Source: Saprospiraceae bacterium
GTDB lineage: Bacteria > Bacteroidota > Bacteroidia > Chitinophagales > Saprospiraceae
Length of the DNA stretch: 64,000 nt
Assembly: GCA_016715465.1 (NCBI GenBank)
Contig: JADKAA010000024.1
Span: 868,001-932,000 of the forward strand
Direction of reading: 5' to 3'
Shown here: in pieces, positions 9,264 through 19,806 of the stretch
How positions within the stretch are numbered: position 1 is the first letter of the stretch
Layout: each line of letters begins with the position of its first letter
Translations under genes and position numbers: made by a program
Notes under the pieces: model-generated
What the model was told of the DNA's origin: nothing
What the model saw: only the letters and a program-made list of their open reading frames with translations
The model's database searches: none

Positions 9264-12134
9264 ATGGAAGAATTTCAACTCATATCGGACTGCAGCCATT
9301 TAATGGAGGTGGTTTATTTTTACCCTGGAGCCATACATAGCCAGGGTGAAAAGGGCAAACCCGCCTATGGAGAAAATCGGAACTGCCGAGGTCATTAGTA
9401 GTTATGGTATTACTGTAAATGGGACGATTCATGAAAAAGCCCTTGCCCTTTGCAAGGAGATACATCCATCTAATCTTGTTGAAAAATATGGGGAAAGCAC
9501 ACTAAAAGTAACTTCGGTGGTACAGCTTTTGAAGACGCCAAGATAAAAATGGTGCTTCAGGAAGGTAGAGGACGTGTCTCTGCCTTCCTCGTGCTTTCAG
9601 AAAAGCATAAACTTCCGTTTTATTTTCACATTCAGCGCAAAGTGTATCTCGAAGACATCGGCTGGCTTTTTCACCATTACCCCTGAAACCATTGCTGCGT
9701 TTTGAAAAAACGGCTACGGGTACCAATTATTTTTTATACTTATGTCTCGACGACCGGCGAATTGTACCCAGTGAGTATCAATAGAACTCATCGGTGATTT
9801 GCCTGCGCGTATCATCCACGAAGGTTTTGTGTATTTGGTAGAGGATGTGAATGGTGCCAAACTGCGTCCGTTTCTGAAACAGGAAAAAATCTTCATTCCC
9901 GGGCGCATTACCTTTGAATATTTCAATAAATTCATAAAGATGTTGTTGGTACCACGCAAATTGAAGTGGAGGGTTATGATTTTGAAGAAAAGTCACCCGT
10001 ACCAGTACCGCTTATACGGTTTGGAGAGTCATTTCATACAGGAGCACCTGAAGTATTGCTAAGCTTTGTGTACGAGAATGCCAGGTTCGTTTATGGTGGC
10101 AAGTCTCGGCATAAGGTCATCATCCGGGCGGATGAGGGCAATGCCATAGGGTAACCATTTATCGCAGACAAGAAGAAACTGAAGTTGGATTTTGTAAGGC
10201 GCTGCACAATCTGGATATGGGTGAAACGGCAGCCCTTCGATTTGCGGTAGCTGATACTGATGACGATTACACTACCCTTCAGCGTGTTTTGCAAAACATA
10301 AAGGTATTAAAGGATAAAGGGTTTACCATTGAATTACCTCGCATTGAGGGAAGACAGGTAAGTGGTGCCGAAGTGATTACGGGTCGGTTTGAGCACGAGC
10401 TTAAAACAGATTGGTTTGACCTCAATCTTTATATTTATGTGGGGACCAACAAATATCCTTTGCTTCACTGCTCACGCATATTCGGAACAAACAACGACTT
10501 TTCACACTTAGCAATGGCGAGGTTTTCATTATTCCACTGGAATGGATGGAAAAGTACGAGACCCTGGCTCATGGCTGTGGTCAAAGTCAATGGGGTGAAA
10601 CTTGCCAAGGCACGACACAGTGTATTGGATGATCTTACAGCACAGTGCAGAATCAAAGTTGGAAGAGACAGACTTTGAAGTACCCAACACCATCCAGGCC
10701 TTGCTCCGACCTTATCAGATTGAGGAGCGTTGGCTGGCCCACCACCATGCCAATGGCCTTGGTGCCTGTCTGGCCGATGACATGGGACTTGGAAAGACCT
10801 TGCAAACGCTGACGTTGTTGTGTTATGTAAAAGCAGGACTCAAAACCGAAGCGATCGATAAAGCAACTCAACTCAGTCTTTTTGATGCCATGCCTGTTCA
10901 AAGAACTGCCCTTCAAGCCCTCATCGTGGTGCCTTACTCTCTGGTATTCAACTGGCTGGCCGAAATCCGCAAATTTGCGCCATCGCTCATCGCCTTGAAC
11001 CATACGGGGGTTGACAGATCGAAGGATTTTAAAATTTTGAAAACGTTCGACATCATCCTCACAAGTTACCAGACCTTATTGCGCGATGAAGTGTTGTTTT
11101 CCAAAATTGATTTTCGGTACATTGTACTGGATGAGGCACATTACATTAAAAACAGAGAATCAAAGATTTTTCAGGTAGTGCGATCACTCAGGACCCATTA
11201 CCGCATTTCGCTCAGTGGCACACCGATTGAAAACTCGCTGTCCGATCTGTGGTCGCAGATGGAATTTATTAATCCGTCGATCCTGCAAAGTTATGCCCAT
11301 TTTAAAAAGCATTACCAGGATGCCATTGAAAAACAAAGGGACGAAGCCGTCCTGTCGGAGTTGAAAATGCTGGTATCTCCACATCCTCCGTCGCACCAAG
11401 GCCGAAGTACTTAAAGATCTTCCTGATCTGGAAGAACAGGTCTTTTCCATCCTCCCGAAGCCCAGCGCAAGCTCATCACAGGCGGAAAAATCGAAGGCCA
11501 GAAATGCCTTATTGGAATTGGAACAGGCATCATACCCAACTAAGATCCATCAGTACTCAATCCCTGATGAAACTTCGCCAACTCGCCAATCATCCGCGTC
11601 TTGCGGATAAGTCCAGCAAGGTGGAAAGCGGAAAGTACGAAGACATAATCAATACCATGGAGACACTTGTCTTAGCGGGAAACAAAATCCTCGTCTTTTC
11701 TTCCTTTGTAAGCCATCTCGATCTTTATAAAACTTTTCTGAATGAAAAGAATTCGCTATGTGTGCCTGACGGGTGATAATTCGCGGGACGAAAGATCCGT
11801 GCAGTGCAACAATTCAGCGAGAACAAGGACGGTGCAGGTCTTTCTCATCTCCTTGAAAGCAGGTGGGGTAGGTCTGAACCTCACGGCTGCCAATTATGTG
11901 CTGATTCTTGATCCCTGGTGGAATCCCTTCGCTGAGAAACAAGCCATCGCCCGCACACCGTATGGGCCAGGAACAAAAAGTCACCGTCATCCGCTTTGTA
12001 CGCCGCAGATACCATTGGAAGAAAGATCACTTGCCTGCAAAAAAAATAAACTTTCCCTCGCCACAGAACTGTCATTGAACACATCGTACCGGATTTTGGA
12101 TGAGGAGATGATGGAGTATTTGTTGAGGGACTAG
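9264..12134 (+). pseudogene. SNF2-family DNA helicase/ATPase (heavily frameshifted)
   Basis: ATP-dependent DNA translocase of the SWI2/SNF2 superfamily. The ATPase core is nearly whole at 10602-11414: Walker A in ADDMGLGKTLQTL, motif Ia LIVVPYSLVFNWL, the DEAH box in VLDEAHYIKN, and motif III SLSGTPIENSLSDLWSQMEF. The C-terminal RecA domain is split. KILVFSSFVSHLDLYKTF is in one frame and LISLKAGGVGLNLTAANYV with DPWWNPFAEKQA in another. The gene ends ...MMEYLLRD at 12134. The N-terminal third (9264-10600) is broken in at least five places. Total span fits a 950-aa protein. All breaks look like indels. Confidence 0.8.
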
Positions 12135-12184
12135 GGGCTAGGGGCTGGGGCTAGGGGCTAGGGACCAGGGAACAGGGGCCAGGG
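12131..12184 (+). repeat. G-rich degenerate heptamer repeat
   Basis: Units of CTAGGGG, CTGGGG, CTAGGG, ACCAGGG and similar follow one another directly after the helicase stop. Four G-tracts of four, separated by 2-3 bases, make this a strong candidate for a G-quadruplex on the plus strand. Confidence 0.75.
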
Positions 12185-12274
12185 TTGAGTGTACCCTCAT
12201 AAAATAGCTTTACAAATTTCATCTTTGTGCTAATGATGAAAAAATAAAATCATATTTTAATAAAATATTCTTAA

Positions 12275-13059
12275 ATGCTCACCAGTCAATATTCAATAAT
12301 ATCTAAAATTCTCTTATTCCTAGCTTTTGGGGTTATGGTATTAAGGGCATTGGACAGAGATATTAGGTTTGATGCACATACTTGCAAGATAGTGGGTTAG
12401 ATGGTAGAGATGCCATACTTTATTAGATTTCTTACAAAAGACTCTGTAATTATTGGCTCCGCCAAGTCAATGAAATTGCCCTCTATTGCGTCATCCGCGA
12501 GATACTTTAATGCTAAAAATTTTGTAAGTATGCCTTATTCTAAACATAGTGATATAATTTCCGTTTCAGATTGTATAGACCTCAGAAATTGAGCAAACTT
12601 TGAAGTATAATGTCTTGATATTGAATGACACGTTGCTTTTTGTATCAGACAACAAGGAATCATCCAAAACGCTATCGATACCAGGAATTTAAATTTGTAA
12701 GACCTGCAGGAATTTCTGAATCTGAATATTTTATTTCTAATGATACTTTTAAAGTTGTCGAAGAAAATGCCTCAGTACCTGGGTGGTAGAGATAAATTAT
12801 TTGAATATTTACAGGAAGTAGAGGATATGGCGTTGGATAAAGTGGAGCTTGATGGATCGTGTTTTTCGGCATTTCAATTTATTGTTGAAGAAGATGGCAC
12901 ATGCACTGACTGGAAAGTTGCCCGTACTGACTGTGACGATTTTGCAGATGAAATGGTCAAAATATTTGATGACATGAACCCATGGATTCCTGGAGTACAT
13001 TTGGGCCAAAAGAGGAAGTAAAGTATACCCTGCCAAGAAGACTAAAATTTAAGAAATAA
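12275..13059 (+). pseudogene. TonB C-terminal-like protein (frameshifted)
   Basis: Starts at 12275 with a hydrophobic segment (SKILLFLAFGVMVLRALD). The middle is broken. The last 110 residues resemble the C-terminal domain of energy-transducer TonB proteins: VPG-GRDKLFEYLQE, ELDGSCFSAFQFIVEEDGTC, then FDDMNPWIPGVHLGQK and, after one more indel near 13015, VKYTLPRRLKFKK with a stop at 13059. The pattern W-x-PG...G followed by YTLP is typical. No PxP-rich linker was seen, so a soluble or single-TM TonB-like protein is likelier than a true TonB. Confidence 0.55.
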
Positions 13060-13192
13060 AATATGGGTATTCCCTGAAAGCTGTTTTCACAGCTATTAAT
13101 CATGGAAAAAGATGGCATTGAGATCAAATTTTCCAAAGGTAATTCAGACCGTCAGACTTCAATATTTTCCAGCGACCTTTGCAGAAGGCGAG

Positions 13193-14535
13193 CTATGCAA
13201 AGAAACCTACCAGAGATTCGGCGAAAAGCACAGCTGCAAAGATCGACCATACGCCGAGATTCAGGTACTTTGTAAAAAATAAGCCAACGGTACCTGAAAA
13301 CACCAAAAACAAAGAATATTAATTACCGTAGGGTCTGCGTATCGCCAGCGCCGTTGAGCGACTGCATAAAGTACCATGCCAATGCCGTAAAAAATAAGCC
13401 CACCACCTATGATGCGAAGGGCCAGGTGCCAATCTCAATTACTTCCGGATCATTTGAAAAGAAGATGTAATGTGTGTGGCGAGCAGTAAGAAGGTAAGAG
13501 AAACGATGGACATAAAAATGGTATTATATTTCATACAAAGCAGTACACTTTGCTCTGCACGGTTGATTTTGCCAGCTCCTGATTTTGTCCTACCAGGGTA
13601 GCAGCGGCGTTGCTCAAGCCCCAGGCGGCAGGATGAGAAGAAAACAACATTCCGGATGGCGACCTGGTAAGCAGCGGATGCGGTGGTGCCTCCTGTTTCA
13701 ACAAGGCGGGTAAGTATAATCCAGCTGCCCAGCTATAATAAATTGAAGGTAGCTGGCCAGGCCAGGTGAATCATGCCCAGGATTACTTTTATCGGGTAAA
13801 AAAGTGGCTAGTTAAGCCGGATGAGGCTACCTCCCCTGAAAGGATATTACATTGATAAAGTACACCCAGACCACGGCCTATGCAGGTGGCGATGGCTGCA
13901 CCTTTAAGTCCAAATCCTGCCCAGTATCCAATGCCGTAAATGAGCAGGGGGTCGAGTACGATGTTGAGTAAGCTGGCAATCCAAAGGCTGCATGGCGATG
14001 GTGGCATTACCCGCACCACGAAATATACCGTTATTAAGAAACAGGAGAAACAATGACGCCTGAACTTCCAAACATAATTTTGCAAACGGGTGCCATCTTC
14101 AATGACCTGTTCACTGGCCCCCATGAAACCCAGCAGCTGTTTCGCAAAAAACATATCCGGAAGGCTGATAAATATCGTAATGATGAATGCGATCAAAAAT
14201 GGCCTGGCCTGCCGCAACAGCCGCCTCGCCCGGTGATTTCTCTCCAATCCGGCGTGAAATTACCGCCGTAGCTGCCGTACTGAGGCCTATGGCGATGCTG
14301 TAAATGATGGTAATCATGGCTTCAGTATATCCAACCACAGCAATGGCATTCTCACCCAGTCTGCCCACAAAAAAAATGTCCACGATGGCAAAAAGGCTTT
14401 CCAGACTCAGTTCCAGGATCAGCGGAATAGACAGTAGGAAAATGGCTTTCCGGATGCTACCTTCCGTATAATCCCGTTCTTCACCGCGAATGGCTTCTTT
14501 AAACAGGGAAAGATATTTGCCAGCTTTTCGATAAG
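13193..14535 (-). pseudogene. MATE family efflux transporter (frameshifted)
   Basis: Inner-membrane cation/drug antiporter. The N-terminal half is clear: SIPLILELSLESLFAIVDIFFVGRLGENAIAVVG in pieces, then AIGLSTAATAVISRRIGEKS, the typical MATE TM1-TM2 region. Further fragments include LDPLLIYGIGYWAGFGLKGAAIAT and an ending GVWSIFAAVLFAESLVGFFA with a stop at 13193. At least six indels. No ATG is seen in the coding frame near 14535, so the start is unresolved. Confidence 0.72.
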
Positions 14536-14671
14536 GTTAGGGTTTATTGAAGTGTAAAACTAAAAAAAAATGAATGGTGGGGGTTAAAGCCCCGAAAAAA
14601 ATTAAAGAATATCCTCATCCATTTGATTTGGACTTCTTTCCTAATTACATCTTCATCCAGGCTAACCTGAG

Positions 14672-14710
14672 GTCAGTTGAAATTGGTATATCTCCTTAAT
14701 TTCAACTGAC
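14672..14710. repeat. Perfect 13-bp inverted repeat
   Basis: GTCAGTTGAAATT (14672-14684) and its exact complement AATTTCAACTGAC (14698-14710) flank a 13-base loop. It lies about 30 bp downstream of the DUF4199 stop on the minus strand, so it is probably a stem-loop at the 3' end of that transcript, though without a T-run. Confidence 0.75.
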
Positions 14711-14741
14711 TACAGGTTTAAATTGGCAAATTTCAGATAGT

Positions 14742-15256
14742 CTAACGCACTGATTTCGTGCGTAAAATTAAGGCACTGATGAGTGAAATGGGCAGGCCTA
14801 CCGGCAGGATTTCGTATAGGTTATCAGACCGTTGAAGATGGGATTTTACTCGATTCCTTAAAGTCATCCATTTGTTTGGCGTAAGCTTCGATTTCAACAG
14901 TGCTGGCCTTGTCTGCTTTCATTTTTTTCTAAAGAGTAGGCCAGGTAGTTGTCAAAGAAATCGGGAATTACATTGAAATAACAATACAGCCAGGTAAGCA
15001 CATACATGGTGGAGGCAATAAGGGTGATATAAAATCAATCATAAAGGCCGTTTAAAAGTAATGTGGCCATTGCCGTAATTTTTTTTTGTGCTGGTGGATG
15101 GCGACAAAAACGAGGGAGAAGGCGATGATCATGGAGGCATACCCGTAGATCATGCCGTTTTCGAAATCCTGAAACCTGCCCATTGCGATAAAGCCTGCCA
15201 TCCAGACCGCGCAGATCAGGCCGGATGCTATACCATAAGTTAAAACCGTTTTTCAT
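14742..15256 (-). pseudogene. DUF4199 membrane protein (frameshifted)
   Basis: DUF4199 proteins are small four-TM inner-membrane proteins of unknown function found mainly in Bacteroidota. Start at 15256 (MKNG/MKKT-like, then a hydrophobic segment when read across the first indel). Later pieces in other frames give the characteristic polar stretch KADKASTVEIEAYAKQMDDFKE, and the last TM reads ILPVGLPISLISALILR before the stop at 14742. Restored length is about 170 aa, normal for the family. It lies downstream of a LuxR-type regulator on the same strand, a pairing often seen in the phylum. Confidence 0.62.
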
Positions 15257-15318
15257 AAATAGTATTTTAAAGTGGTGAAGGAATGGGTCAAAATTAATAG
15301 CTTAGATGAAGCGTCCTG

Positions 15319-15370
15319 TCATACTTTGGTACGAACAGGGGAAGATTGAGCAGAAAATCATACTTTGGTA
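15319..15370. repeat. Two direct 13-mers upstream of DUF4199
   Basis: TCATACTTTGGTA occurs at 15319-15331 and 15358-15370, 39 bp apart start to start, in the gap between the regulator stop and the DUF4199 start. They may be binding sites for the adjacent regulator; this is inference. Confidence 0.5.
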
Positions 15371-15447
15371 GGAGATTTGTTTGCAAAATTAAGACCCTGA
15401 TTTATTCAATTTTGCATGAGTATCGGCTTTTAAAGAATGATTTGGAG

Positions 15448-15893
15448 CTATTTAGCTTTCTCAATGGCCTGGGTTCTGCTTTTTTCATCCATTTTTGCAA
15501 GATGGATTGCCACATGGTTTTAACCGTGCTGAGGGAAATAAAAATGGTTTCAGCGATTTCTGGTTGCTTTTTTTCCTCGGCCATCAGATTTTAGAATTTC
15601 TAATCCCGTTTGGTGAGGCCCGTTTTTTCTATTTGGGAAACATCGATTTCCCTTGTTTCCACATAGGTTATTCTTTCAACTACCACCTCTTTTACCTTTG
15701 GGGTCGCCAGTTTGACGGCTAACCAGATACCAAGCCCTGTAAACATCAGTGCTATTAGACCTATATAGAGTTCGGTTGAGTGATCGTGAATCATAAACCG
15801 GAATTCCAGCCATCGCATCAGTAACAGCAATGCTGCCAGCGAAATGCCATAGAGTGCTATGTTGACCAGTGCCGGTGATGGACGGAAGGACAT
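15448..15893 (-). CDS. Membrane-anchored LuxR-type transcriptional regulator (frameshifted)
   Basis: N-terminal half (about residues 8-65) has two TM helices (LVNIALYGISLAALLLLM and a second ending GLGIWLAVKL). A linker follows, then a C-terminal GerE/LuxR helix-turn-helix: TGLTKR, and in the next frame MAEEKKQPEIAETIFISLSTVK, with the final helix restored by another indel near 15515 (AKMDEKSRTQAIEKAK, stop 15448). There is no receiver domain. The protein is probably held in the inner membrane and controls the following DUF4199 gene. At least two indels. Confidence 0.7.
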
Positions 15894-16039
15894 GGTTAAA
15901 GTTGTGGGCGCAAAGATAATTATTGATGCCCAAATTGTTTACCGGGAATTGGATTTCATGCCCAAGTAAAGACCGGCAACAAAAGAGAACATTGATTCAC
16001 ACGCCGGTCTTACTCAGTATTTTGGCGCACTGGCTAAAA

Positions 16040-16746
16040 TCAATACTGCACTTCATCCGATATTTTGTAAAGCACTCCGGGCGGTCGATTCCCTTCGCCT
16101 GTCATCCAATGGACTTCATTTTCACTTAAAAATCTGTAGTTGTTTCCTTTTTTATCGACAAAGTCCACAGAGCGATTTTCTTTTTGGGTATATTCTACCC
16201 ACCGGGTGGTACCGGCGAACTTGGCTTTGAGGCCTTCTCTGGTTTCAAGGATGGCCACGATGTATTTTTGTCTTCGGTCTGCCAGCTTCCTTCCACTGCC
16301 GATAAGCTTTAACCGGGTTGGTTTGACTATTGTTTGTTTGCCAATTTGTGCTGGAAATTTATTTTCGGGTTGGTTGTTGTCCCATTCGGCCTCTTCGTGG
16401 CGTTCATGACTTTTTGGTCATACTTAGGTGACTTTCCCGGAGACTTTTGTAAAACGAATTTTTCGTGACTTTTTTATGAAGATAAACCAATTGTTCGCGA
16501 TTCTTTACGACGATAAAGTTCCCCCCTTCATCGCGGTAGGTGGCATGACCTATGTAATCAAAGAAACGACTTTCTTTTTTGCCGGGAAGTCCTTTTACAA
16601 TCAGCACTTCGGCTTTTTCGATAATTCTGATGGGTACGGTCCAAGCCCTTGTGGTACCAATACCCTGTCAGTCTGTCCTGGTGGATAAATGCATGAAGCT
16701 GGGTGGAAAAGATCAGCAAAACCAACATTATTACACTTTGTTTCAT
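16040..16746 (-). pseudogene. Secreted protein of unknown function (frameshifted)
   Basis: I do not recognise the family. The start at 16746 gives a signal peptide (MKQSVIMLVLLIFSTQLHA). Next, across a shift near 16600, comes VLIVKGLPGKKESRFFDYIGHATYRDEGGNF in pieces, then a broken middle. The last 70 residues (AILETREGLKAKFAGTTRW, ENEVHWMTGEGNRPPG) run to the stop at 16040. Restored length is about 230 aa. Beta-rich and periplasmic or surface by prediction. Confidence 0.5.
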
Positions 16747-16882
16747 GTTTTAGTTTGTTAATTTCAGGAGTAGAGCGTTTAAAGGTTATGGAATAGGATT
16801 AAGGTTTAGTTAATTAATCTATATTAATAAATGTTGGCTCCATTTGAACCCATAAGCTATATGGCAAGCGGCTTCAAAAGGT

Positions 16883-16890
16883 TACCTTTG
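16883..16890 (+). promoter_or_regulatory. Bacteroidota -7 element (hutI)
   Basis: TACCTTTG fits TAnnTTTG and lies 15 bp before the ATG at 16906. No clear -33 element. Confidence 0.5.
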
Positions 16891-16905
16891 TTGAAAATTT
16901 CCAAT

Positions 16906-18227
16906 ATGTCTTCATTGCTTATCCACAATATCAAAACCATTTATGGCATCAATGAACATTATGGTGGTATCAAATCCGGTACAGCCATGTCCTAGGTATC
17001 CACCCTGGAGGATGGCTTTCTGCTGGCTGAATATGGCCAGATCAAGGCATACGGTGCTATGGTAGACTGTCCGGACCGTGCAGATTTGGTTGTGGATGCT
17101 GATGGCGGACATTTACTGCCGGATGGTGTGACAGCCATACCCACCTCGTTTTGCCCAAGCCGGGAAGAAGAATTTGTGTACCGGCTTAAAGGAATGACTT
17201 ATGGAGAAATTGCAGAGAAAGGAGGGGTATCCTCAATTCTGCCAGAAAGTTGGGTTTAATGGACGAAGAAGAATTGTATGAAGCTTCGGCGACCCAGTTG
17301 GAAAAAGCCATTAGATCCAGTACCACTGCCATTGAGATCAAAAGTGGGTAGGCTTACACTGAAAGCGAACTCAAAATGTTGCGCGTCATTCGCCGGTTAA
17401 AGAAAGTTATCCGGTCGCCATAAAGGCAACCTTTTTGGGAGCCCACGCCTTCCCTATGGAATACCGAAATGACCGTCAGGGTTATATCCGGTTGATCACA
17501 GAGACCATGATTCCACAGATAGTTCACGAAGGTCTTGCCGATTACATCGATGTTTTTTGTGACAAAGGGTTTTTTACTGTGGAAGAAACGGATGAGATTT
17601 TGAAAGCGGGAATGAGGTATGGTTTAAAAGCAAAAATTCATGCCAATGAGGTGGCCAATGCAGGTGGGGTTCAGGTCGGCATCGAGAATGGGGCAATATC
17701 TGTAGATCATTTGGAGCAAATTGGATCGGAAGAAATTGAAGCCCTGAAAAGTCAAAAACCATACCTACCCCATTCTGCCGTCATGTTCCTATTTCCTCGA
17801 CATTCCTTATGCCCCTGCCAGGACGATGATCGATGCAGGACTTGGAGTCTGTCTGGCCACAGATTTTAATCCTGGCACATCGCCTTCTGCCAATATACCC
17901 CTGTTGCTTTCACTGGCCTGTACCCAGATGAAGATGCTTCCGGAAGAGGCATTCAATGCCATAACGGTCAACGGAGCCTGTGCGATGGAAGTAGAAAATA
18001 TTTACGGTTCAATTGCCATCGGTAAAATGGCCAGCCTGATCATTACGCAGGAAATACCGTCTTTTGCTTATCTCCCCTATTCTTTTGGAGAGAACCACAT
18101 CAAACAAGTGATTGTCAAGGAAGCCTATTTATTAAGCTTTACAAAGCTGTGCATGAGGAATTCCGACTATGTACCAATGAAAAAGGTAAATCCCCCTGTG
18201 AAGAAAGTCAACTGCGATGGGCATTAA
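16906..18227 (+). pseudogene. hutI: Imidazolonepropionase (frameshifted)
   Basis: Third step of histidine degradation: hydrolysis of imidazolonepropionate to formiminoglutamate. Starts at 16906 with LIHNIKTIYGINE. Family blocks recovered across frames: HLLPD (the following metal-binding HTH segment is lost in an indel near 17125), REEEFVYRLKGMTYGEIAEKGG, STTAIEIKSG, ATFLGAHAFPMEYRNDR, HANEVANAGG (metal/substrate His), SVDHLEQIG, and CLATDFNPGTSPSANIPLLL with the catalytic Asp. The C-terminal frame is open to 18227, but family length suggests the true end is near 18139. At least five indels. No other hut gene is in the window. Confidence 0.82.
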
Positions 18228-18436
18228 TTTGTCCTGTACTGCACACCTGCCGGTACAAACTTCCTGTCCATTCCATCAGAAATGACGTAATAGCACTCCT
18301 TTTGCGTTTCCATGTTGAGTTTTACCAGTAATACTTCTTTGGCAGGGCTGTTGAGGATGGTGAGAGCTGACATATAGGTGGCTTTTGGATTACAAATAAG
18401 TACCTTTTCTTCTTTTGTGACAATTTAATCTGCCAT
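18224..18436 (-). CDS. Small hypothetical protein (about 60-70 aa)
   Basis: A reading frame on the minus strand gives KEEKVLICNPKATYMSALTI... to KFVPAGVQYRTN with a stop at 18224. An ATG at 18436 would be joined only after one indel, in line with the damage in the neighbourhood; otherwise an internal ATG gives about 45 aa. Sequence character is protein-like but the family is not recognised. Confidence 0.35.
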
Positions 18437-18620
18437 TAACCTAAAACCTTTTCCTATAAAGGTTATTAAAATACCAAACAGGTATTTCGGACACTAAAGA
18501 AAATGGCACAAATCAAAGAACAAGGATTTAAATCTTCAGTTTGAAGTGCAATTAACTAAATCTTTCTCCATATTTCGGCAATCCATGTCACCTTCCAGAA
18601 TGATGCAGGTCAAGTATATG

Positions 18621-18634
18621 GTGACCTGTGTTAC
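18621..18634 (+). promoter_or_regulatory. Crp/Fnr-like palindrome upstream of OsmC gene
   Basis: GTGACCTGTGTTAC, again GTRAC-N4-GTTAC, centred 33 bp upstream of the -7 element centre. Confidence 0.6.
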
Positions 18635-18656
18635 GTTGCCATAGTCACAAACACTT

Positions 18657-18664
18657 TAACTTTG
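18657..18664 (+). promoter_or_regulatory. Bacteroidota -7 element (OsmC gene)
   Basis: TAACTTTG fits TAnnTTTG and lies 16 bp before the ATG at 18681. Confidence 0.6.
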
Positions 18665-18680
18665 TAAAAAAAATAACATT

Positions 18681-19134
18681 ATGGATCAACACATTTATGA
18701 AGTAGGACTGATTTGGAAAAGTGACAGGATGGGTGAAATGTCCTCACCGGATCTGGATAAAATGATTGAAGTAGCTACTCCACCTCAGTTCCAGGGAGGA
18801 ATGGAAGGCATTTGGTCTCCTGAACATTTATTCACCTCTGCCATTTTGAGTTGTTTTTCATGACTACTTTTCTGGCCATTTCTGAAAACTCAAAACTGGA
18901 GTTTGAAGCATTCAGTTACAAAGCTTTCGGTAAACTTGAAAAGCCGGAAGGAAATATATGATGACTGAGGTGGTGCTCAAGCCGGTGCTTACGCTCAAGG
19001 ACGATAAACAACACGACAAGGCCCTACGCATTCTGCAAAAAGCCGAAGAACATTGTCTCATCACCAATAGCGTAAAATCAAAGGTGACGATGGAACCGCA
19101 AATTATTGAGCTTGAAATGACAGTAAACAATTAA
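18681..19134 (+). CDS. OsmC family peroxiredoxin-like protein (two frameshifts)
   Basis: OsmC/Ohr proteins reduce organic peroxides with two cysteines. MDQHIYEVGLIWKSDRMGEM, PPQFQGGMEGIWSPEHLFT and SAILSCFS carry the typical first half with the first Cys. One indel near 18858 restores TTFLAISENSKLEFEAFSYK. A second near 18953 leads to TEVVLKPVLTLK and the second conserved block AEEHCLITNSVKSKV with the second Cys. Stop at 19134. Restored length about 150 aa, usual for the family. Has its own promoter with a Crp/Fnr-like site. Confidence 0.82.
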
Positions 19135-19182
19135 ATATTCTGAATTAGGTCAATACGATTTACAGCATCAACAAGGAACATT

Positions 19183-19238
19183 TAAATTCCTAAATCCTAA
19201 ATCCTAAATCCTAAATCCTAAATCCTAATTCCTAATTC
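19183..19238. repeat. Tandem heptamer repeat
   Basis: Five exact CTAAATC units (19190-19224) followed by two CTAATTC units (19225-19238), with a partial unit in front. It sits between two convergent genes. Confidence 0.9.
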
Positions 19239-19243
19239 AGAAC

Positions 19244-19803
19244 TTATTTCTTCGTGCATTTAAATATAAAAGCTGGAGGCGTGTTTAACAGTACGTATTC
19301 TGATGTATAATTCTGAAATATTGTCTTATAAAGGTCTTTCAGGATGCGGCTGTAATTGTATTGAATGAATATGCCACCTTTTTTAAGGTATCTTTTTGCC
19401 TCTGATAGGATGGATATACTCAACTCGGTGGGAAGAACCACAAAGGGGATAGAAGATATGACAGAATCAGGTGGGAAATATTTTCCCTGTCCATATAAAG
19501 TCCCAGGTTTTCTGCGCTGTCATAGATGGCTATCAGTCTTTTGTCTTTGATGTGAGCCAATTGGTCAAACATACTTTCATTGATTTCAAAAGCCAGAAGT
19601 TTTCCCTCCGGGTGGAGTTTGTCCAGGATATATTTTGTAATGACACCGTCGCCACTGCCAAACTCAGCGACAAAGTAGTGCTTTTTTGGATCGAGGTGCC
19701 GGGTCATTTTTTTACACAGTTGGGGTGAACTTTGAGTAATCGTGCCCGACTGTTTCCAGTTTCGAATGCTTTCTACTAAAAAGTCAAATTTGGTTAATGA
19801 CAT
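19244..19803 (-). CDS. SAM-dependent methyltransferase, PmtA/rRNA-dimethylase-like (one frameshift)
   Basis: Class I methyltransferase. FDFLVESIRNWKQSGTITQSS is typical of phospholipid N-methyltransferase (PmtA)-like proteins, which begin with a conserved region ending in G-x-x-x-x-S. The SAM motif I is VAEFGSGDGVIT. Motif II region is LLAFEINESMF. One indel near 19440 joins the C-terminal part (LPTELSISILSEAKRYLKKGGIFIQYNYS). Restored length about 185 aa. Substrate (phosphatidylethanolamine versus other) is inference. Confidence 0.7.
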
Positions 19804-19806
19804 AGC

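Noticed and set aside
6013..12134. Fic plus SNF2 helicase as an anti-phage defence island
   Set aside because: The genes are on opposite strands with unrelated genes between them and no nuclease, methylase or mobile element nearby.
16747..16880. RNA gene in the gap before hutI
   Set aside because: No cloverleaf, no strong stem; only AT-rich sequence.
16881..16893. GGTTACC in front of hutI as another Crp/Fnr site
   Set aside because: It overlaps the -7 element and lacks the GTRAC-N4-GTTAC form; the near-palindrome AAAGGTTACCTTT is just the -7 element with its flank.
19183..19238. Heptamer array as a CRISPR array
   Set aside because: The unit is 7 bp with no spacers; no cas genes in the window.
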